Shown piece by piece: positions 8,586-17,097 of a stretch of 64,000 bases of DNA. The DNA lies in the NCBI GenBank assembly GCA_020403045.1, contig JADBYK010000030.1:1-64000 (forward strand). Reading direction: 5' to 3'. The notes beneath the pieces are model-generated. The model did not search any database, was not told the origin of the DNA, and was given only the letters and a program-made list of their open reading frames with translations. Position 1 is the first letter of the stretch, and each line of letters starts with the position of its first letter. The DNA comes from Cytophagales bacterium. Lineage in GTDB: Bacteria > Bacteroidota > Bacteroidia > Cytophagales > Cyclobacteriaceae. The position numbers were made by a program, and so were the translations under genes.

Positions 8586-10448
8586 TCAATAGGTAGAAAT
8601 ATGGATCACCTGTTGTCCTTTGCGAAACGCCTGGCCGCGTTGTTCAATAAAATTGGCTTGAGTAGAAAGGTCCAATAACTTGTTCATATACTCTTCGAGA
8701 GTGCTCTGCGGTACAGTAATGGAAGCACCATAAGTAACGGCTTCGTCAATGTACGAGTACAACAGTTTCGGATATTCTTGAACGAACAGTCCATTGTTGA
8801 TAAATAAGTCTACGCCCTCTACTCGATTGGCCGTTACGGACATTACCCCAATGACGGTTGGATCATTTTCAAATAACCGTTGAAAAAAATCAACATACTC
8901 TTGTTCAGCCCTTCGAAAACCGCGGTTATTCGCATGGTCGGTATAGGCTTCGCTATCGCTATTAACACCATCGCGTTTGTTGCTTTTTGAAACCTCGTCC
9001 CATACGTCTTGCTGGCCTTTTTTGTGATCAATTATGTCACGTAAATGTTCGTTGGCCATGCCATAGTATTCCGAAAATTTTTGATCGTTGTTTTGCCCTT
9101 TATATTTCCATCGCCCCTGCTCCACACAAAAAACCGGAATTCTGACTCGACCTTCTCCCGGTGGAATTAACATATCACGCGCTACTACTCGATCTTGTTT
9201 GCCCCCTTGCAGAATCTCACCAGACATAATGAAAAGAGTATCGGTGCTCAGGTTTCGACCAATCAATGTATTCACCGAGCCACTTGTACCCGATTCGGTA
9301 ATAGCAATCTTGTCGTTCAACATCGCTTGGTGCAGGGATAAATAATAACCCATATTTCCTACCGCTTCCTTAAAGTTATCTTTCATGCGGATAGGCACTA
9401 ACCTTAAATTTTTGAATGAGTACTTTTCGGGTGACGAAAAATCGGGCATCACCAAGCCTGAAAAAAATGGAAAGAAATCACCTGTAGGTTGTACCCTGTT
9501 ACCGGCTAAAACTTCTACTCCTATCTTTGCCGATGGGACACGTAAACTGCGAATTAGATAGTCGTAAAAACGATCTTCCGAACTAGCTTTCGAGAAACTT
9601 TTCAAATCTAAAATCAATTCAGCTTCGCGAGTGGAGTTGCTCCATACATCGGGTGAAAACAATGCCGTGACTTCACCTTTCTCATCACTGATGTAACTGG
9701 AAGGTGACGTGCGCGTGGGTGATGATTGTAGCAATACTGGAATTTTTGAAAGTGACTGCATGCGGTTGGTAATGCTAAAAGTCATTCGTGCGTTACTCGC
9801 ACTAGTGATGCGCACAGCATTAGCACTTGCCTTAATGTTGATCAAATCCAGCAATTGCTGTAGCCGTGCATAGCTTTCAATAGTTAAGAAGAGTGGCTTG
9901 CCTTGGTACGTCACTTCAATGTTATCCCCCCAATAGTCTTTGAGTGTGAGTAGCGTGCGAAAATAAAAGTCAATGGCCGTAGCAAACGACTGATCTTGTT
10001 CGGCTTTTACAGCCTTTTCGAAAAATTGTAGCGCCATATTCTTTGTGTCGCCCAGGCTCTTTTGCTTTTGCGCATTAAAGGTTGCTTTTGAAAGACGATA
10101 ATAGACCCAGTAATTGGCGGCATCCTCATAAGTAGCCACTCGCTCAAAGTCTTGAATCTCTGCGGCAGCTGAAGTTTTCACTTTTGATTCGTATTCTTCT
10201 TTAAACTGATAGTTCTTGTCAATTTGATTGAGAATAGACGTGCTACTGATATTGATTTTGATTTCGCTGACCAAATCCTGTAGCGCATTTTTCTTAGCGA
10301 TGCCCGCATAGTCATTTAGTTTTTTACTGGCCGAGCCTATCCCTACATAAAAGCCTGTGTCGTTTGGCTTGTTATTGATCCAATCGGGTGTCTGGGCGGA
10401 TACCTGTATTATAATCAAGCAGAATAATAGTAGGAGTAACGGCTTCAT
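8586..10448 (-). CDS. Exported LPP20-like / ARPP-1 (DUF6569) fusion protein
   Basis: The 620-residue protein has a signal peptide (1-19, ending VSAQ). Residues about 20-130 resemble the LPP20 lipoprotein domain (DWINNKPNDTGFYVGIGSA, followed by an Ala-rich helix). Residues about 340-600 match the ARPP-1/DUF6569 type, with the signature SGEILQGGKQDRVVARD (409-425) and PVFCVEQGRW (438-447). The middle part is beta-rich and unassigned. ARPP-1 was named for its association with ADP-ribosyl glycohydrolase and rhodanese-phosphatase genes, but none is nearby. The Cys-Glu-Gln-Gly-Arg-Trp cluster could be an active or binding site (inference). Its start is divergent from the Crp/Fnr gene. Confidence 0.75.
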   Translation of the reverse strand: MKPLLLLLFCLIIIQVSAQTPDWINNKPNDTGFYVGIGSASKKLNDYAGIAKKNALQDLVSEIKINISSTSILNQIDKNYQFKEEYESKVKTSAAAEIQDFERVATYEDAANYWVYYRLSKATFNAQKQKSLGDTKNMALQFFEKAVKAEQDQSFATAIDFYFRTLLTLKDYWGDNIEVTYQGKPLFLTIESYARLQQLLDLINIKASANAVRITSASNARMTFSITNRMQSLSKIPVLLQSSPTRTSPSSYISDEKGEVTALFSPDVWSNSTREAELILDLKSFSKASSEDRFYDYLIRSLRVPSAKIGVEVLAGNRVQPTGDFFPFFSGLVMPDFSSPEKYSFKNLRLVPIRMKDNFKEAVGNMGYYLSLHQAMLNDKIAITESGTSGSVNTLIGRNLSTDTLFIMSGEILQGGKQDRVVARDMLIPPGEGRVRIPVFCVEQGRWKYKGQNNDQKFSEYYGMANEHLRDIIDHKKGQQDVWDEVSKSNKRDGVNSDSEAYTDHANNRGFRRAEQEYVDFFQRLFENDPTVIGVMSVTANRVEGVDLFINNGLFVQEYPKLLYSYIDEAVTYGASITVPQSTLEEYMNKLLDLSTQANFIEQRGQAFRKGQQVIHISTY

Positions 10449-10564
10449 ATAATGGTTTTATGCGGTTAAACGGAAAAAATAGGTTTCCCGCCATAGATTT
10501 TTACCGCTATTTTTATGGAAAAGATTGTAAAAGCGGCAAACCACTTAATCTTTATCTTGTTTCC

Positions 10565-11134
10565 TTGGCTCACGACCACCTCACAAAAATCCAGCATCAC
10601 CTGGCATCGCTTGACCAATCCACGCGCGAAGCATTGGATGACGCCACCCAATTCAAATCCTATAAGAAGAACGAATACCTGCTGCTAGCGGGTGAGGTTT
10701 GCAAATCAGGATTTCAAATTGTTTCAGGCGTGGCGCGAAAGTTTTATTTGAATGACGGAAAGGAAATCACCACCGAATTATTTTTTGCTGATGATATCGC
10801 TGTATCGCTCGAAAGTTACACAGGGCAAAAGCCCAGTCGCGAATACATTCAAGCGCTCGAACCACTCTCTGCCAGCATTACCTACTATCAAACTTTTCAA
10901 GAACTGAAACAACAACACAAAAGTCTGCTGGAACTGGATTTGATGATGACAGAATACTATGCGCTCTGGCTGGAGGAGCGACTATTTCAGTTCCACACTT
11001 TGGATGCTACCGAACGTTACAAGCTGTTGCTCGAAAAACAGCCTCATTTTGTTCAACAGATTCCGTTAACCTACTTGGCTTCTTACTTGGGCGTATCGTT
11101 GGAAACGTTGAGCCGGATTAGGGCAAAAATTTAA
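10565..11134 (+). CDS. Crp/Fnr family transcriptional regulator
   Basis: A cyclic-nucleotide-binding-like beta-roll (about residues 20-115, with GEVCKSGFQIVSGVARKFY) precedes a C-terminal helix-turn-helix (QQIPLTYLASYLGVSLETLSRIRAKI). The conserved phosphate-binding Arg-Ala pair of true CRP is not evident, so the ligand is unknown. An ATG at 10460 would give 224 residues, but the first 35 are atypical and would leave 11 bases to the divergent gene. The TTG at 10565 gives 189 residues, the usual length for this group, so I prefer it with moderate certainty. Its targets may include the divergent LPP20/ARPP-1 gene or the membrane protein downstream. Confidence 0.7.
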   Translation: MAHDHLTKIQHHLASLDQSTREALDDATQFKSYKKNEYLLLAGEVCKSGFQIVSGVARKFYLNDGKEITTELFFADDIAVSLESYTGQKPSREYIQALEPLSASITYYQTFQELKQQHKSLLELDLMMTEYYALWLEERLFQFHTLDATERYKLLLEKQPHFVQQIPLTYLASYLGVSLETLSRIRAKI

Positions 11135-11245
11135 ATTATTGGCTAGTCGTCTGACACCCAAGAGGTTTCTTGCCATCTATTTTATTTGACCTACATCAAA
11201 TTCGACTTCATCCCTTTATTCCATGTTTGTGCGCAAATCACAAAC

Positions 11246-12322
11246 ATGGAAACAAACAACAGAATTATTGGCTTCGACCTGGCACGGGCATATGCACTCT
11301 TCGGGATGTTCATTGTCAACTTCAATACCGTATTTGGCAGTCATGCCAATCATGACGGGTTAAGTGGCTTTCTCAATCTCTTCAACGGCAACTCAAGTAC
11401 GTTCTTCGTCATTTTGGCGGGAATGGGCGTGGCGCTGATGAGCAATCGCCAGCATTATGATCAAATAGAAAAGAAAAATATCAAAAATATTGTGTTCAAA
11501 CGCTCATGGTTTCTATTTTTTATCGGTTTGCTCCTCTACTTATGGTGGCCTGCGGACATCCTGCATTTCTATGGCGGCTACATGCATATTGCCGCGTTTT
11601 TATTGTTCGTGCCAAGGCGGTGGTACATCGCTAGTGCCCTGTTGGCGATTGTTATCTGGCACGTTTTGTTTCTGGTTATTCCCTTCGAAAACGGATGGGA
11701 TTTCACCACGCTTCGATACACCGACTTCTGGACGGTTTCAGGATTCATCCGCAACACATTTTATAATGGTTGGAATCCCATCTTTCCGTGGATTGCTTAT
11801 TTTTTATTGGGCATGTGGCTGGGGCGATTAAACTGGAATAACAAGTCGGTTAAGATTAAAGTGTTTGCTGTTGCCGAAGTAATTTATCTCGCTACCGAAG
11901 GGCTTCGGTACCTCGCTGAAAATTCTAAAATGTCACTTGATGCAAAAATGTACCTCACGGCAGATTATCTTCCGCCCACACTTCCCTTTCTGTTGAGCAC
12001 GGCCAGCCTGAGTTGCGTTATTTTGGTCTGCACGTTTTGGCTAGGCGAGAAAATTCATCACACACGATTCGCTTCTGTGTTGGCAAACACCGGACGGATG
12101 ACCTTAACACATTACATACTGTCGCTTACGTTGGGAATGATTGTGCTGGCACTGCTTTCAGGAAAGACGTACACGGGCGCCATCACTGACCAATCACCGT
12201 TATCACCCACGGTAATTCTGATTTACTCTGCATTTTACTTCGGAGCTGCTGTTTTATTCAGCGCACTTTGGTCAACCCGTTTTAAGAATGGCCCTTTTGA
12301 ACTGTTGATGCGAAAAATCTAG
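11246..12322 (+). CDS. DUF418/DUF1624-type multi-pass membrane protein (acyltransferase-like)
   Basis: From the ATG at 11246 the protein has 358 residues and about nine hydrophobic helices. The N-terminus IIGFDLARAYALFGMFIVNF matches the RxxGxDxxRGxA pattern of DUF418 and heparan-alpha-glucosaminide N-acetyltransferase-like proteins. The C-terminal NGPFELLMRK is typical of DUF418. A longer reading from 11186 adds 20 unconvincing residues and is rejected. Family members are thought to move acyl groups across the membrane, but the substrate is unknown. It follows the Crp/Fnr gene by about 110 bases. Confidence 0.75.
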   Translation: METNNRIIGFDLARAYALFGMFIVNFNTVFGSHANHDGLSGFLNLFNGNSSTFFVILAGMGVALMSNRQHYDQIEKKNIKNIVFKRSWFLFFIGLLLYLWWPADILHFYGGYMHIAAFLLFVPRRWYIASALLAIVIWHVLFLVIPFENGWDFTTLRYTDFWTVSGFIRNTFYNGWNPIFPWIAYFLLGMWLGRLNWNNKSVKIKVFAVAEVIYLATEGLRYLAENSKMSLDAKMYLTADYLPPTLPFLLSTASLSCVILVCTFWLGEKIHHTRFASVLANTGRMTLTHYILSLTLGMIVLALLSGKTYTGAITDQSPLSPTVILIYSAFYFGAAVLFSALWSTRFKNGPFELLMRKI

Positions 12323-12368
12323 ACCAATTCAAACTTGAAATTTAGTTGGTAAGTCAAGAAGAAGAAAG

Positions 12369-12644
12369 CTAGAACTTTTGGCTTAGCCACACAACCAGCA
12401 ACACAAACAGAATGATTATGTGCACAATCAACCACACCCGTTGATACAGTGATCGGTTCTGCCACATCACTTTTTGATCAAAGGGGTCAAAGATTAAGGC
12501 AATGCCGAAATTTGACATGGCCGTGGGAATATCTTTTTTGGCCAATAAGAAGTAAAGTCCCAAGGCGACAAACGCTCCATACAAAAATCGATTGTATTTA
12601 AAGGTAAGGTCTTTTGGCTTGTCGTTTTCTTTTGTTGTGGTCAT
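12369..12644 (-). CDS. Small two-helix membrane protein, unknown function
   Basis: The 91-residue product has two hydrophobic segments (about 22-40 and 70-88) linked by a loop with DPFDQKVMWQNRSLYQRVW. I do not recognise a named family. It overlaps the upstream gene (12641-12910) by four bases (ATGA), so the two are probably translated together. Confidence 0.6.
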   Translation of the reverse strand: MTTTKENDKPKDLTFKYNRFLYGAFVALGLYFLLAKKDIPTAMSNFGIALIFDPFDQKVMWQNRSLYQRVWLIVHIIILFVLLVVWLSQKF

Positions 12645-12910
12645 ACTTTAGGGGTTGATGTTTTGCAAGACTTTTTCTTTTGCGTTTCCATAGAAATTAG
12701 AAACACGGACATGGAACTGGCCGCAATCGCTACCCAAATCATCGAATCAGAAATAGCAGAACTTGAATCGAGAACAGTGAACAGGGCTGTTAGAGAGACA
12801 AAGCCAGCAGCAATGCCGATCGCTAGTGCATACTTTTCGAAAGGGGAAGATTTTTTTCCATGAATCTTTTTTCCAGTTAGTAGGCTTTGATCGCTGACAA
12901 TTACAGGCAT
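12641..12910 (-). CDS. Small two-helix membrane protein, unknown function
   Basis: The 89-residue product has a basic N-terminus, two hydrophobic helices (about 28-47 and 54-74) and a Lys/Ser-rich tail ending in STPKV. No family is recognised. Its stop overlaps the start of 12369-12644. It is divergent from pyrC, with 45 bases between the starts. Confidence 0.55.
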   Translation of the reverse strand: MPVIVSDQSLLTGKKIHGKKSSPFEKYALAIGIAAGFVSLTALFTVLDSSSAISDSMIWVAIAASSMSVFLISMETQKKKSCKTSTPKV

Positions 12911-12955
12911 CCATGATTTTTTTATAAACTTGCGTTAACTCAATAATCGAACGAT

Positions 12956-14296
12956 ATGAGCACAGACACTATAATAAAAAACGTAACGCTCGTCAACGAA
13001 GGCCAGCTGCAGGTGGCCGACCTGCTTATTAAAGACCAGTTCATTGATAAGATTGGAAAGGTTCACCCTACCGAAAATAGTTTGGTTATCGATGGCTCTG
13101 GCAAGTATTTATTCCCCGGCATTATTGACGGTCAGGTTCACTTTCGAGACCCAGGCCTAACCCACAAAGGTGACTTTTACACAGAAAGTAAAGCTGCGGT
13201 AGCTGGTGGCGTCACATCGGTTATTGATATGCCCAACACTGTACCTAATGTTTTGTCTATTGAGCTACTCGAACAAAAACATCGAATAGCTGCTGAAAAA
13301 TCGCTTGTCAACTATTCCTCTTTTCTCGGTGTGAACGCAGATAACATTGACACTGTCATTCAGACCGATACATCAAATCTTATTGGAGTTTCAGATGACG
13401 GTCTATATTTCACTAAGAAGGGGAATCTGCTAGCGGATAATCCGGCTATTTTAGAGAAGCTTTTTGCCAACTGTCATTCCATCATAGCGATTCATGCTGA
13501 GAAGGAGCAAATAGTGGAAGAGAATGAACAGATTTTTAAAGAGAAGTATGGGGAAAATGTGCCGATTGAATTTCATCCTATCATTCGCAGCGCGCAAGGT
13601 TGCTTCGAAGCATCAAAAGATGCCATTGCGTTGGCCACGAAACACAATGCACGGCTTCACATTTTACATCTGAGTACGGAGGCCGAAACACACTTGTTCC
13701 GCAATGATATTCCGTTAACACAAAAGCGAATAACCACCGAAGTATCTGTGCATCACCTTTGGTTTTCGGATGTCGACTACAAACGACTGGGCACCTTAAT
13801 CAAGTGGAACCCTGCCATCAAAACCGAAAAGGATAAAGACGGTCTTTTGAAAGCGCTGCTTGATGATCGAATCGATATTATAACGACTGATCATGCGCCA
13901 CACTCCTTAGAAGAAAAGCAAAAGCTCTATTTTCAAGCTATGTCGGGTGCGCCAATTGTTCAGCATTCATTAAATATTATGCTGGAATTTTATAAACAAG
14001 GCAAAATATCGCTGGAGAAAATTGTAGAGAAGATGTGCCATAACCCGGCTACTTTATACCATATTGCTAATCGCGGATTTATACGAGAAGGCTATTTTGC
14101 CGATCTCACATTGGTAGATTTGAATAGGCCGTGGACAGTAAGCCAGGATAACATTTTATACAAATGCGGCTGGTCGCCATTGCTGGGCACTACCTTTCAA
14201 ACCAAGGTAGTTCAGACTTTTGTCAATGGGGGATTGGTTTATGACAGTGGGGAATTTTACGAATCTGTGAAGGGGCAACCTTTGCTATTGAAGTAG
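12956..14296 (+). CDS. pyrC: Dihydroorotase (class I, Bacteroidota type)
   Basis: This enzyme interconverts N-carbamoyl-aspartate and dihydroorotate in pyrimidine synthesis. The 446-residue length and motifs fit class I amidohydrolase dihydroorotases: IIDGQVHFRDPGLTHK (57-72), SVIDMPNT (88-95), a VSDDG acidic site (145-149), His180, His238, and TTDHAPHS (310-317, Asp312). The first metal-ligand His of the usual HxH pair is Gln60 here (QVH). I recall the same DQVHFREPG pattern in other Bacteroidota dihydroorotases, so this is lineage-typical rather than inactivating. Allantoinase is a less likely alternative. Confidence 0.85.
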   Translation: MSTDTIIKNVTLVNEGQLQVADLLIKDQFIDKIGKVHPTENSLVIDGSGKYLFPGIIDGQVHFRDPGLTHKGDFYTESKAAVAGGVTSVIDMPNTVPNVLSIELLEQKHRIAAEKSLVNYSSFLGVNADNIDTVIQTDTSNLIGVSDDGLYFTKKGNLLADNPAILEKLFANCHSIIAIHAEKEQIVEENEQIFKEKYGENVPIEFHPIIRSAQGCFEASKDAIALATKHNARLHILHLSTEAETHLFRNDIPLTQKRITTEVSVHHLWFSDVDYKRLGTLIKWNPAIKTEKDKDGLLKALLDDRIDIITTDHAPHSLEEKQKLYFQAMSGAPIVQHSLNIMLEFYKQGKISLEKIVEKMCHNPATLYHIANRGFIREGYFADLTLVDLNRPWTVSQDNILYKCGWSPLLGTTFQTKVVQTFVNGGLVYDSGEFYESVKGQPLLLK

Positions 14297-14312
14297 TGGA
14301 AGATGAGAGTAG

Positions 14313-14429
14313 AAATTGCTCAATGATTATACGTTCGCCTTTGATTTTATTCGATCGCCAAAGGATGTACTTTTACCAGATATGGATATCGTGAGTTTTA
14401 GGCTCGGCAATAAAAAGTTAGAAACTTAG
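14313..14429 (+). pseudogene. Possible C-terminal remnant of an unidentified gene
   Basis: Between pyrC and the PepSY gene, one frame is open from after a TAG at 14310 to a TAG at 14427. It reads like a protein tail (for example TFAFDFIRSPKDVLLPD and SFRLGNKKLET). It has no ATG start and only 38 codons. It could be a decayed 3' end, or chance. No family is recognised. Confidence 0.25.
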
Positions 14430-14444
14430 ACAAAAACAATTCGT

Positions 14445-14954
14445 ATGAGCAACAACAACCAAAACAACATGAGAATTTACCACCGCTATCTTGGATTTTT
14501 TTTGGCGGGTATTATGGCGGTTTACGCCATTAGCGGAATTACTTTGATTTTCAGGGATACCGATTTCTTAAAAAGTGTAAAGCAGGTTGAGAAACAGCTA
14601 AAGCCAAATTTAAGTACTGGCGAACTAGGCAAAGAATTAAAAATTCGTGATTTGAAAGTTGAAAAAGAAGAAGGCGATATTGTGAGCTTTGAACAAGGCA
14701 CCTACAATAAAGCAACCGGCATTGCCAACTATCAAACTAAAAAATTAAATAGGTTTATTGACAAACTGCAACACCTACATAAAGCAGATACCGAGAGTCC
14801 CTTATTTTACCTCAATATATTCTTCGGTTTGTCCTTATTCTTTTTTGTCGTCTCTGCCTTTTATATGTTTTTGCCGGGCACCAATACATTTAAAAAAGGC
14901 TTGTATTTTACCTTAGCGGGACTTGTGCTAACGTTGATTATGCTTTTCGTCTAG
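14445..14954 (+). CDS. PepSY-associated membrane protein
   Basis: The 169-residue protein has an N-terminal helix beginning IYHRYLGFFLAGIMAVYAISG (about 13-33), a soluble PepSY-like middle domain (about 45-110), and two C-terminal helices (about 121-145 and 150-169). The HRYLG start and 'KLNRFIDKLQHLHKA' segment resemble PepSY_TM proteins, which often sit beside siderophore or heme systems. No such system is near. Starting at Met10 is an alternative. Confidence 0.65.
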   Translation: MSNNNQNNMRIYHRYLGFFLAGIMAVYAISGITLIFRDTDFLKSVKQVEKQLKPNLSTGELGKELKIRDLKVEKEEGDIVSFEQGTYNKATGIANYQTKKLNRFIDKLQHLHKADTESPLFYLNIFFGLSLFFFVVSAFYMFLPGTNTFKKGLYFTLAGLVLTLIMLFV

Positions 14955-15162
14955 GATGAATTTGAACAATCTCTTGTGCCGTTTATTTCTGCACAAAGAA
15001 ACTCAGCAAGTAACAAACATTATCCAGCAAATGATTGCGGCTTCTGCCGTTGAGCTTTCCAATTTGAGATAACTAAGAAGAATTTGGTTTTGTGTTGATT
15101 TATCTATGTAATCGTTCGTGATGTTAAATTTAACATCAACACCTTTATCGTTAGGGTCGCTC
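14955..15162. other. Non-coding stretch with a 20-bp palindrome
   Basis: No convincing gene is present. A 38-codon reading at 14956-15072 has no recognisable features. A perfect palindrome of 20 bases (TGATGTTAAATTTAACATCA) lies at 15119-15138 and could be a regulatory site left over from a lost gene. It borders the degraded region 15163-15765. Confidence 0.4.
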
Positions 15163-15520
15163 TTATCTCACCTTCGCCATACAAACTAAACTCGCGAGAT
15201 AAATTACTTCATTGGGCGAATTCGCGTCCACTTTCAATGTCAGGTTTTTTCTCTTGGTTTCGTCTATGCGTGAGTATTTCAAATCTGAGTCAGCATACTT
15301 CCATGCCGCGTCCACTTGCTTTTTGACATCATCCGCTTCTTTTAGTTTGCGTTGTGCCTTGAAGCTTTCATAGAGCCCCGTCAGCGCAAAACCATTTTTT
15401 GGCCAGGTGGTCAACTCCTCGGTATAGATTTTTTCAGCCCCGACATAGTCGCCCACATTCATCAACACGTTACCCAACAGGTGCCGTACAGAGAAAAACC
15501 AATTGGGTGGATTGTTACGG
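15163..15520 (-). pseudogene. Headless remnant of a TPR protein
   Basis: The minus-strand reading of 171 codons (15163-15678) is only convincing from about 15515 downward. That part reads NPPNWFFSVRHLLGNVLMN, then GDYVGAEKIYTEELTTWPKN, then ALTGLYESFKAQRK and AWKYADSDLKYSRI. This is the standard C-terminal block of a long TPR family in which a Pro-x-Trp-x-x-x-Val-Arg-His-x-Leu-Gly motif precedes the last repeats. The first 55 codons have no TPR character, so the N-terminal several hundred residues are missing. I interpret it as a truncated pseudogene. Confidence 0.6.
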
Positions 15521-15573
15521 TTTAACCTCTTGGCGCTCAGTGTCAGAGTCAGACATTTTATCGTTTGACTTGA

Positions 15574-15765
15574 CTCCCTCAGGGTGTGATCATTTCCTAT
15601 GAGCCAAAAGAAGGAAATTTTGAAACGAGCATTGCTACAATAGCAGTTGCCCCGGACGCTGCTAATGGTGTACATCAATTGGTCTTAAGTGCTATGCTAA
15701 GCACAAAGAAGAAAGGAACCATTTTAAAGGTTACAATAGGTACCGACCAGATAGCTGCTAAATAG
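15574..15765 (+). pseudogene. Headless remnant of an unidentified (probably exported) protein
   Basis: The plus strand is open from 15574 to the TAG at 15763-15765 and reads as protein-like sequence (VIISYEPKEGNFETSIATI, then VAPDAANGVHQLVLSAML, then GTILKVTIGTDQIAAK). It resembles the final beta-sandwich strand region of a secreted protein, but no family is certain. It has no start codon or N-terminus. A good terminator follows at 15786-15815, so this was once a real gene end. It faces away from the TPR remnant; both lost their 5' parts at about 15520-15574. Confidence 0.5.
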
Positions 15766-15785
15766 AAAAACCTAATTATTAAGAG

Positions 15786-15815
15786 GCCTTCTCGTCAAAA
15801 CGGGGAGGCTTTTAT
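15786..15815 (+). terminator. Rho-independent terminator after the 15574-15765 remnant
   Basis: GCCTTCTCGT (15786-15795) pairs with ACGGGGAGGC (15800-15809) through ten base pairs including G-T wobbles, with a short CAAA loop, followed by TTTTATTTTT. Confidence 0.7.
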
Positions 15816-15924
15816 TTTTATAATTGTTTACATCCGCTGTAATATTGTGGCCATTGGACCTACTTATGGTCAAATTAAACATTTGGTTGGGGAAGGATGT
15901 TCGGTAAGGCGCGAAAAAGAAAGT

Positions 15925-16404
15925 ATGGCATCTGAAAGGGAGTTTACCAACCTCATAGAAGAAAACCGGGGCATCATCTTTAAGGTGATACGCCTTTATG
16001 TAAATCATGAGGAAGATGAGCGCGACTTGTTTCAAGAAATCCTTTTTCAGGCCTGGCGATCGTACCCTAATTTCAAAGGGCAATCAAAGTTTTCTACGTG
16101 GCTCTATCGGGTAGGGCTGAACACTGTGTTAACATTTAAGCGAAGGGCACAGTTGGTGGTGCCACACGAAGATTTGTCGTTGTTGAAAGTGAGTTCAGGA
16201 GACAAGATTCCAAGCGAAGAGACCGAGGCGTTATACATCGCCATCCGGGAACTAAATGAAATTGACCGGATGATTGTCACGTTGCATTTGGATGGTTATG
16301 AAAATGAAGAAATCGCAGAGATATCAGGGCTCACGAAAAATAATACAGCCGTGAAGCTGCATCGCATTAAAGAAACCTTAACCAAAAAATTGAAAGACTT
16401 ATAG
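15925..16404 (+). CDS. ECF-type sigma-70 family RNA polymerase sigma factor
   Basis: From the ATG at 15925 the protein has 159 residues. Region 2 is visible as EEDERDLFQEILFQAWRSYP and FKGQSKFSTWLYRVGLNTVL, and region 4 as IDRMIVTLHLDGYENEEIAEISGLTKNNTAVKLHR, with the helix-turn-helix. There is no signal or sensor domain, so it is a minimal ECF sigma factor. A longer reading from 15847 adds residues unlike sigma factors and is rejected. It is followed after one base by a membrane protein (16406), which is the natural candidate for its regulator. Confidence 0.9.
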   Translation: MASEREFTNLIEENRGIIFKVIRLYVNHEEDERDLFQEILFQAWRSYPNFKGQSKFSTWLYRVGLNTVLTFKRRAQLVVPHEDLSLLKVSSGDKIPSEETEALYIAIRELNEIDRMIVTLHLDGYENEEIAEISGLTKNNTAVKLHRIKETLTKKLKDL

Positions 16405-16405
16405 T

Positions 16406-17020
16406 ATGGAATTAGGGGAGCTTTGGAAAAAATTAGATTCAGATAAACTCAGTAAGCCTGTGTTGGGAGCCGTGCACATTCAAAAAAAATCAAAACATCC
16501 GGTACAGAAGCTGAAGAATGCTTATTTGTGGACTTCGGGTTTTTCGTTTGTCTTTTTGATTGGCTTTATAATTCTTTTCTTTTTGTTTGACGAGACTATT
16601 GTAAAAGCTGGATTGGTATTTCTGATAGCCAGCTATATTTTCTTTTTTGCAGCTAATTTTTCCATGTATCGAAAAGTGAATGTGGTCTTACCCATTGATC
16701 AAAGTTTAAAAAAGGCACTGGAGTATACCCATCAATTTATTACGGAGAATATTCGATTTCAGGAAAGAGTGACGCTGTTCATCTATCCGTTTGCCGCTGT
16801 GGCTGGTTTTTTAATGGGCGGTTCTGCGGGAAGTGGAAACGTGATGAAGATGTTGGAGGCAAAAGAGGTCATCATCATGATGGTTGTTACCAGTGCTGTT
16901 CTTACGCCAGTCGGTTTTTACCTGACTCGCTGGCTATACAAGGTATCTTATGAGAAGTACCTGACCGAACTAAAAGCTCGAATTGACGAGTTGGAGAGAC
17001 CCGATTCGTTCACCGAATAA
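16406..17020 (+). CDS. Membrane protein co-transcribed with the ECF sigma factor
   Basis: The 204-residue protein has a short cytoplasmic N-terminus, hydrophobic segments at about 45-66 and 70-87, and two more around 125-143 and 150-170, and a charged C-terminal helix (YEKYLTELKARIDELERPD). There is no zinc-binding anti-sigma motif. The one-base gap to the sigma gene indicates one transcript. It may control the sigma factor, but this is inferred from position only. Confidence 0.6.
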   Translation: MELGELWKKLDSDKLSKPVLGAVHIQKKSKHPVQKLKNAYLWTSGFSFVFLIGFIILFFLFDETIVKAGLVFLIASYIFFFAANFSMYRKVNVVLPIDQSLKKALEYTHQFITENIRFQERVTLFIYPFAAVAGFLMGGSAGSGNVMKMLEAKEVIIMMVVTSAVLTPVGFYLTRWLYKVSYEKYLTELKARIDELERPDSFTE

Positions 17021-17097
17021 AACACGACAAAACACTTTGTAACATAGGCGTTGTTTTCATGCCGAAAAAGGAACATCTTTAGTGCAAACGTTTTATC

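Noticed and set aside
13131..13141. Loss of the first metal His in dihydroorotase as a sign of inactivity
   Set aside because: The QVH pattern is, to my knowledge, usual for Bacteroidota dihydroorotases; other metal ligands and the catalytic Asp are present.
14956..15072. 38-codon ORF after the PepSY gene
   Set aside because: Too short, no recognisable features, and an overlapping frame is equally open.
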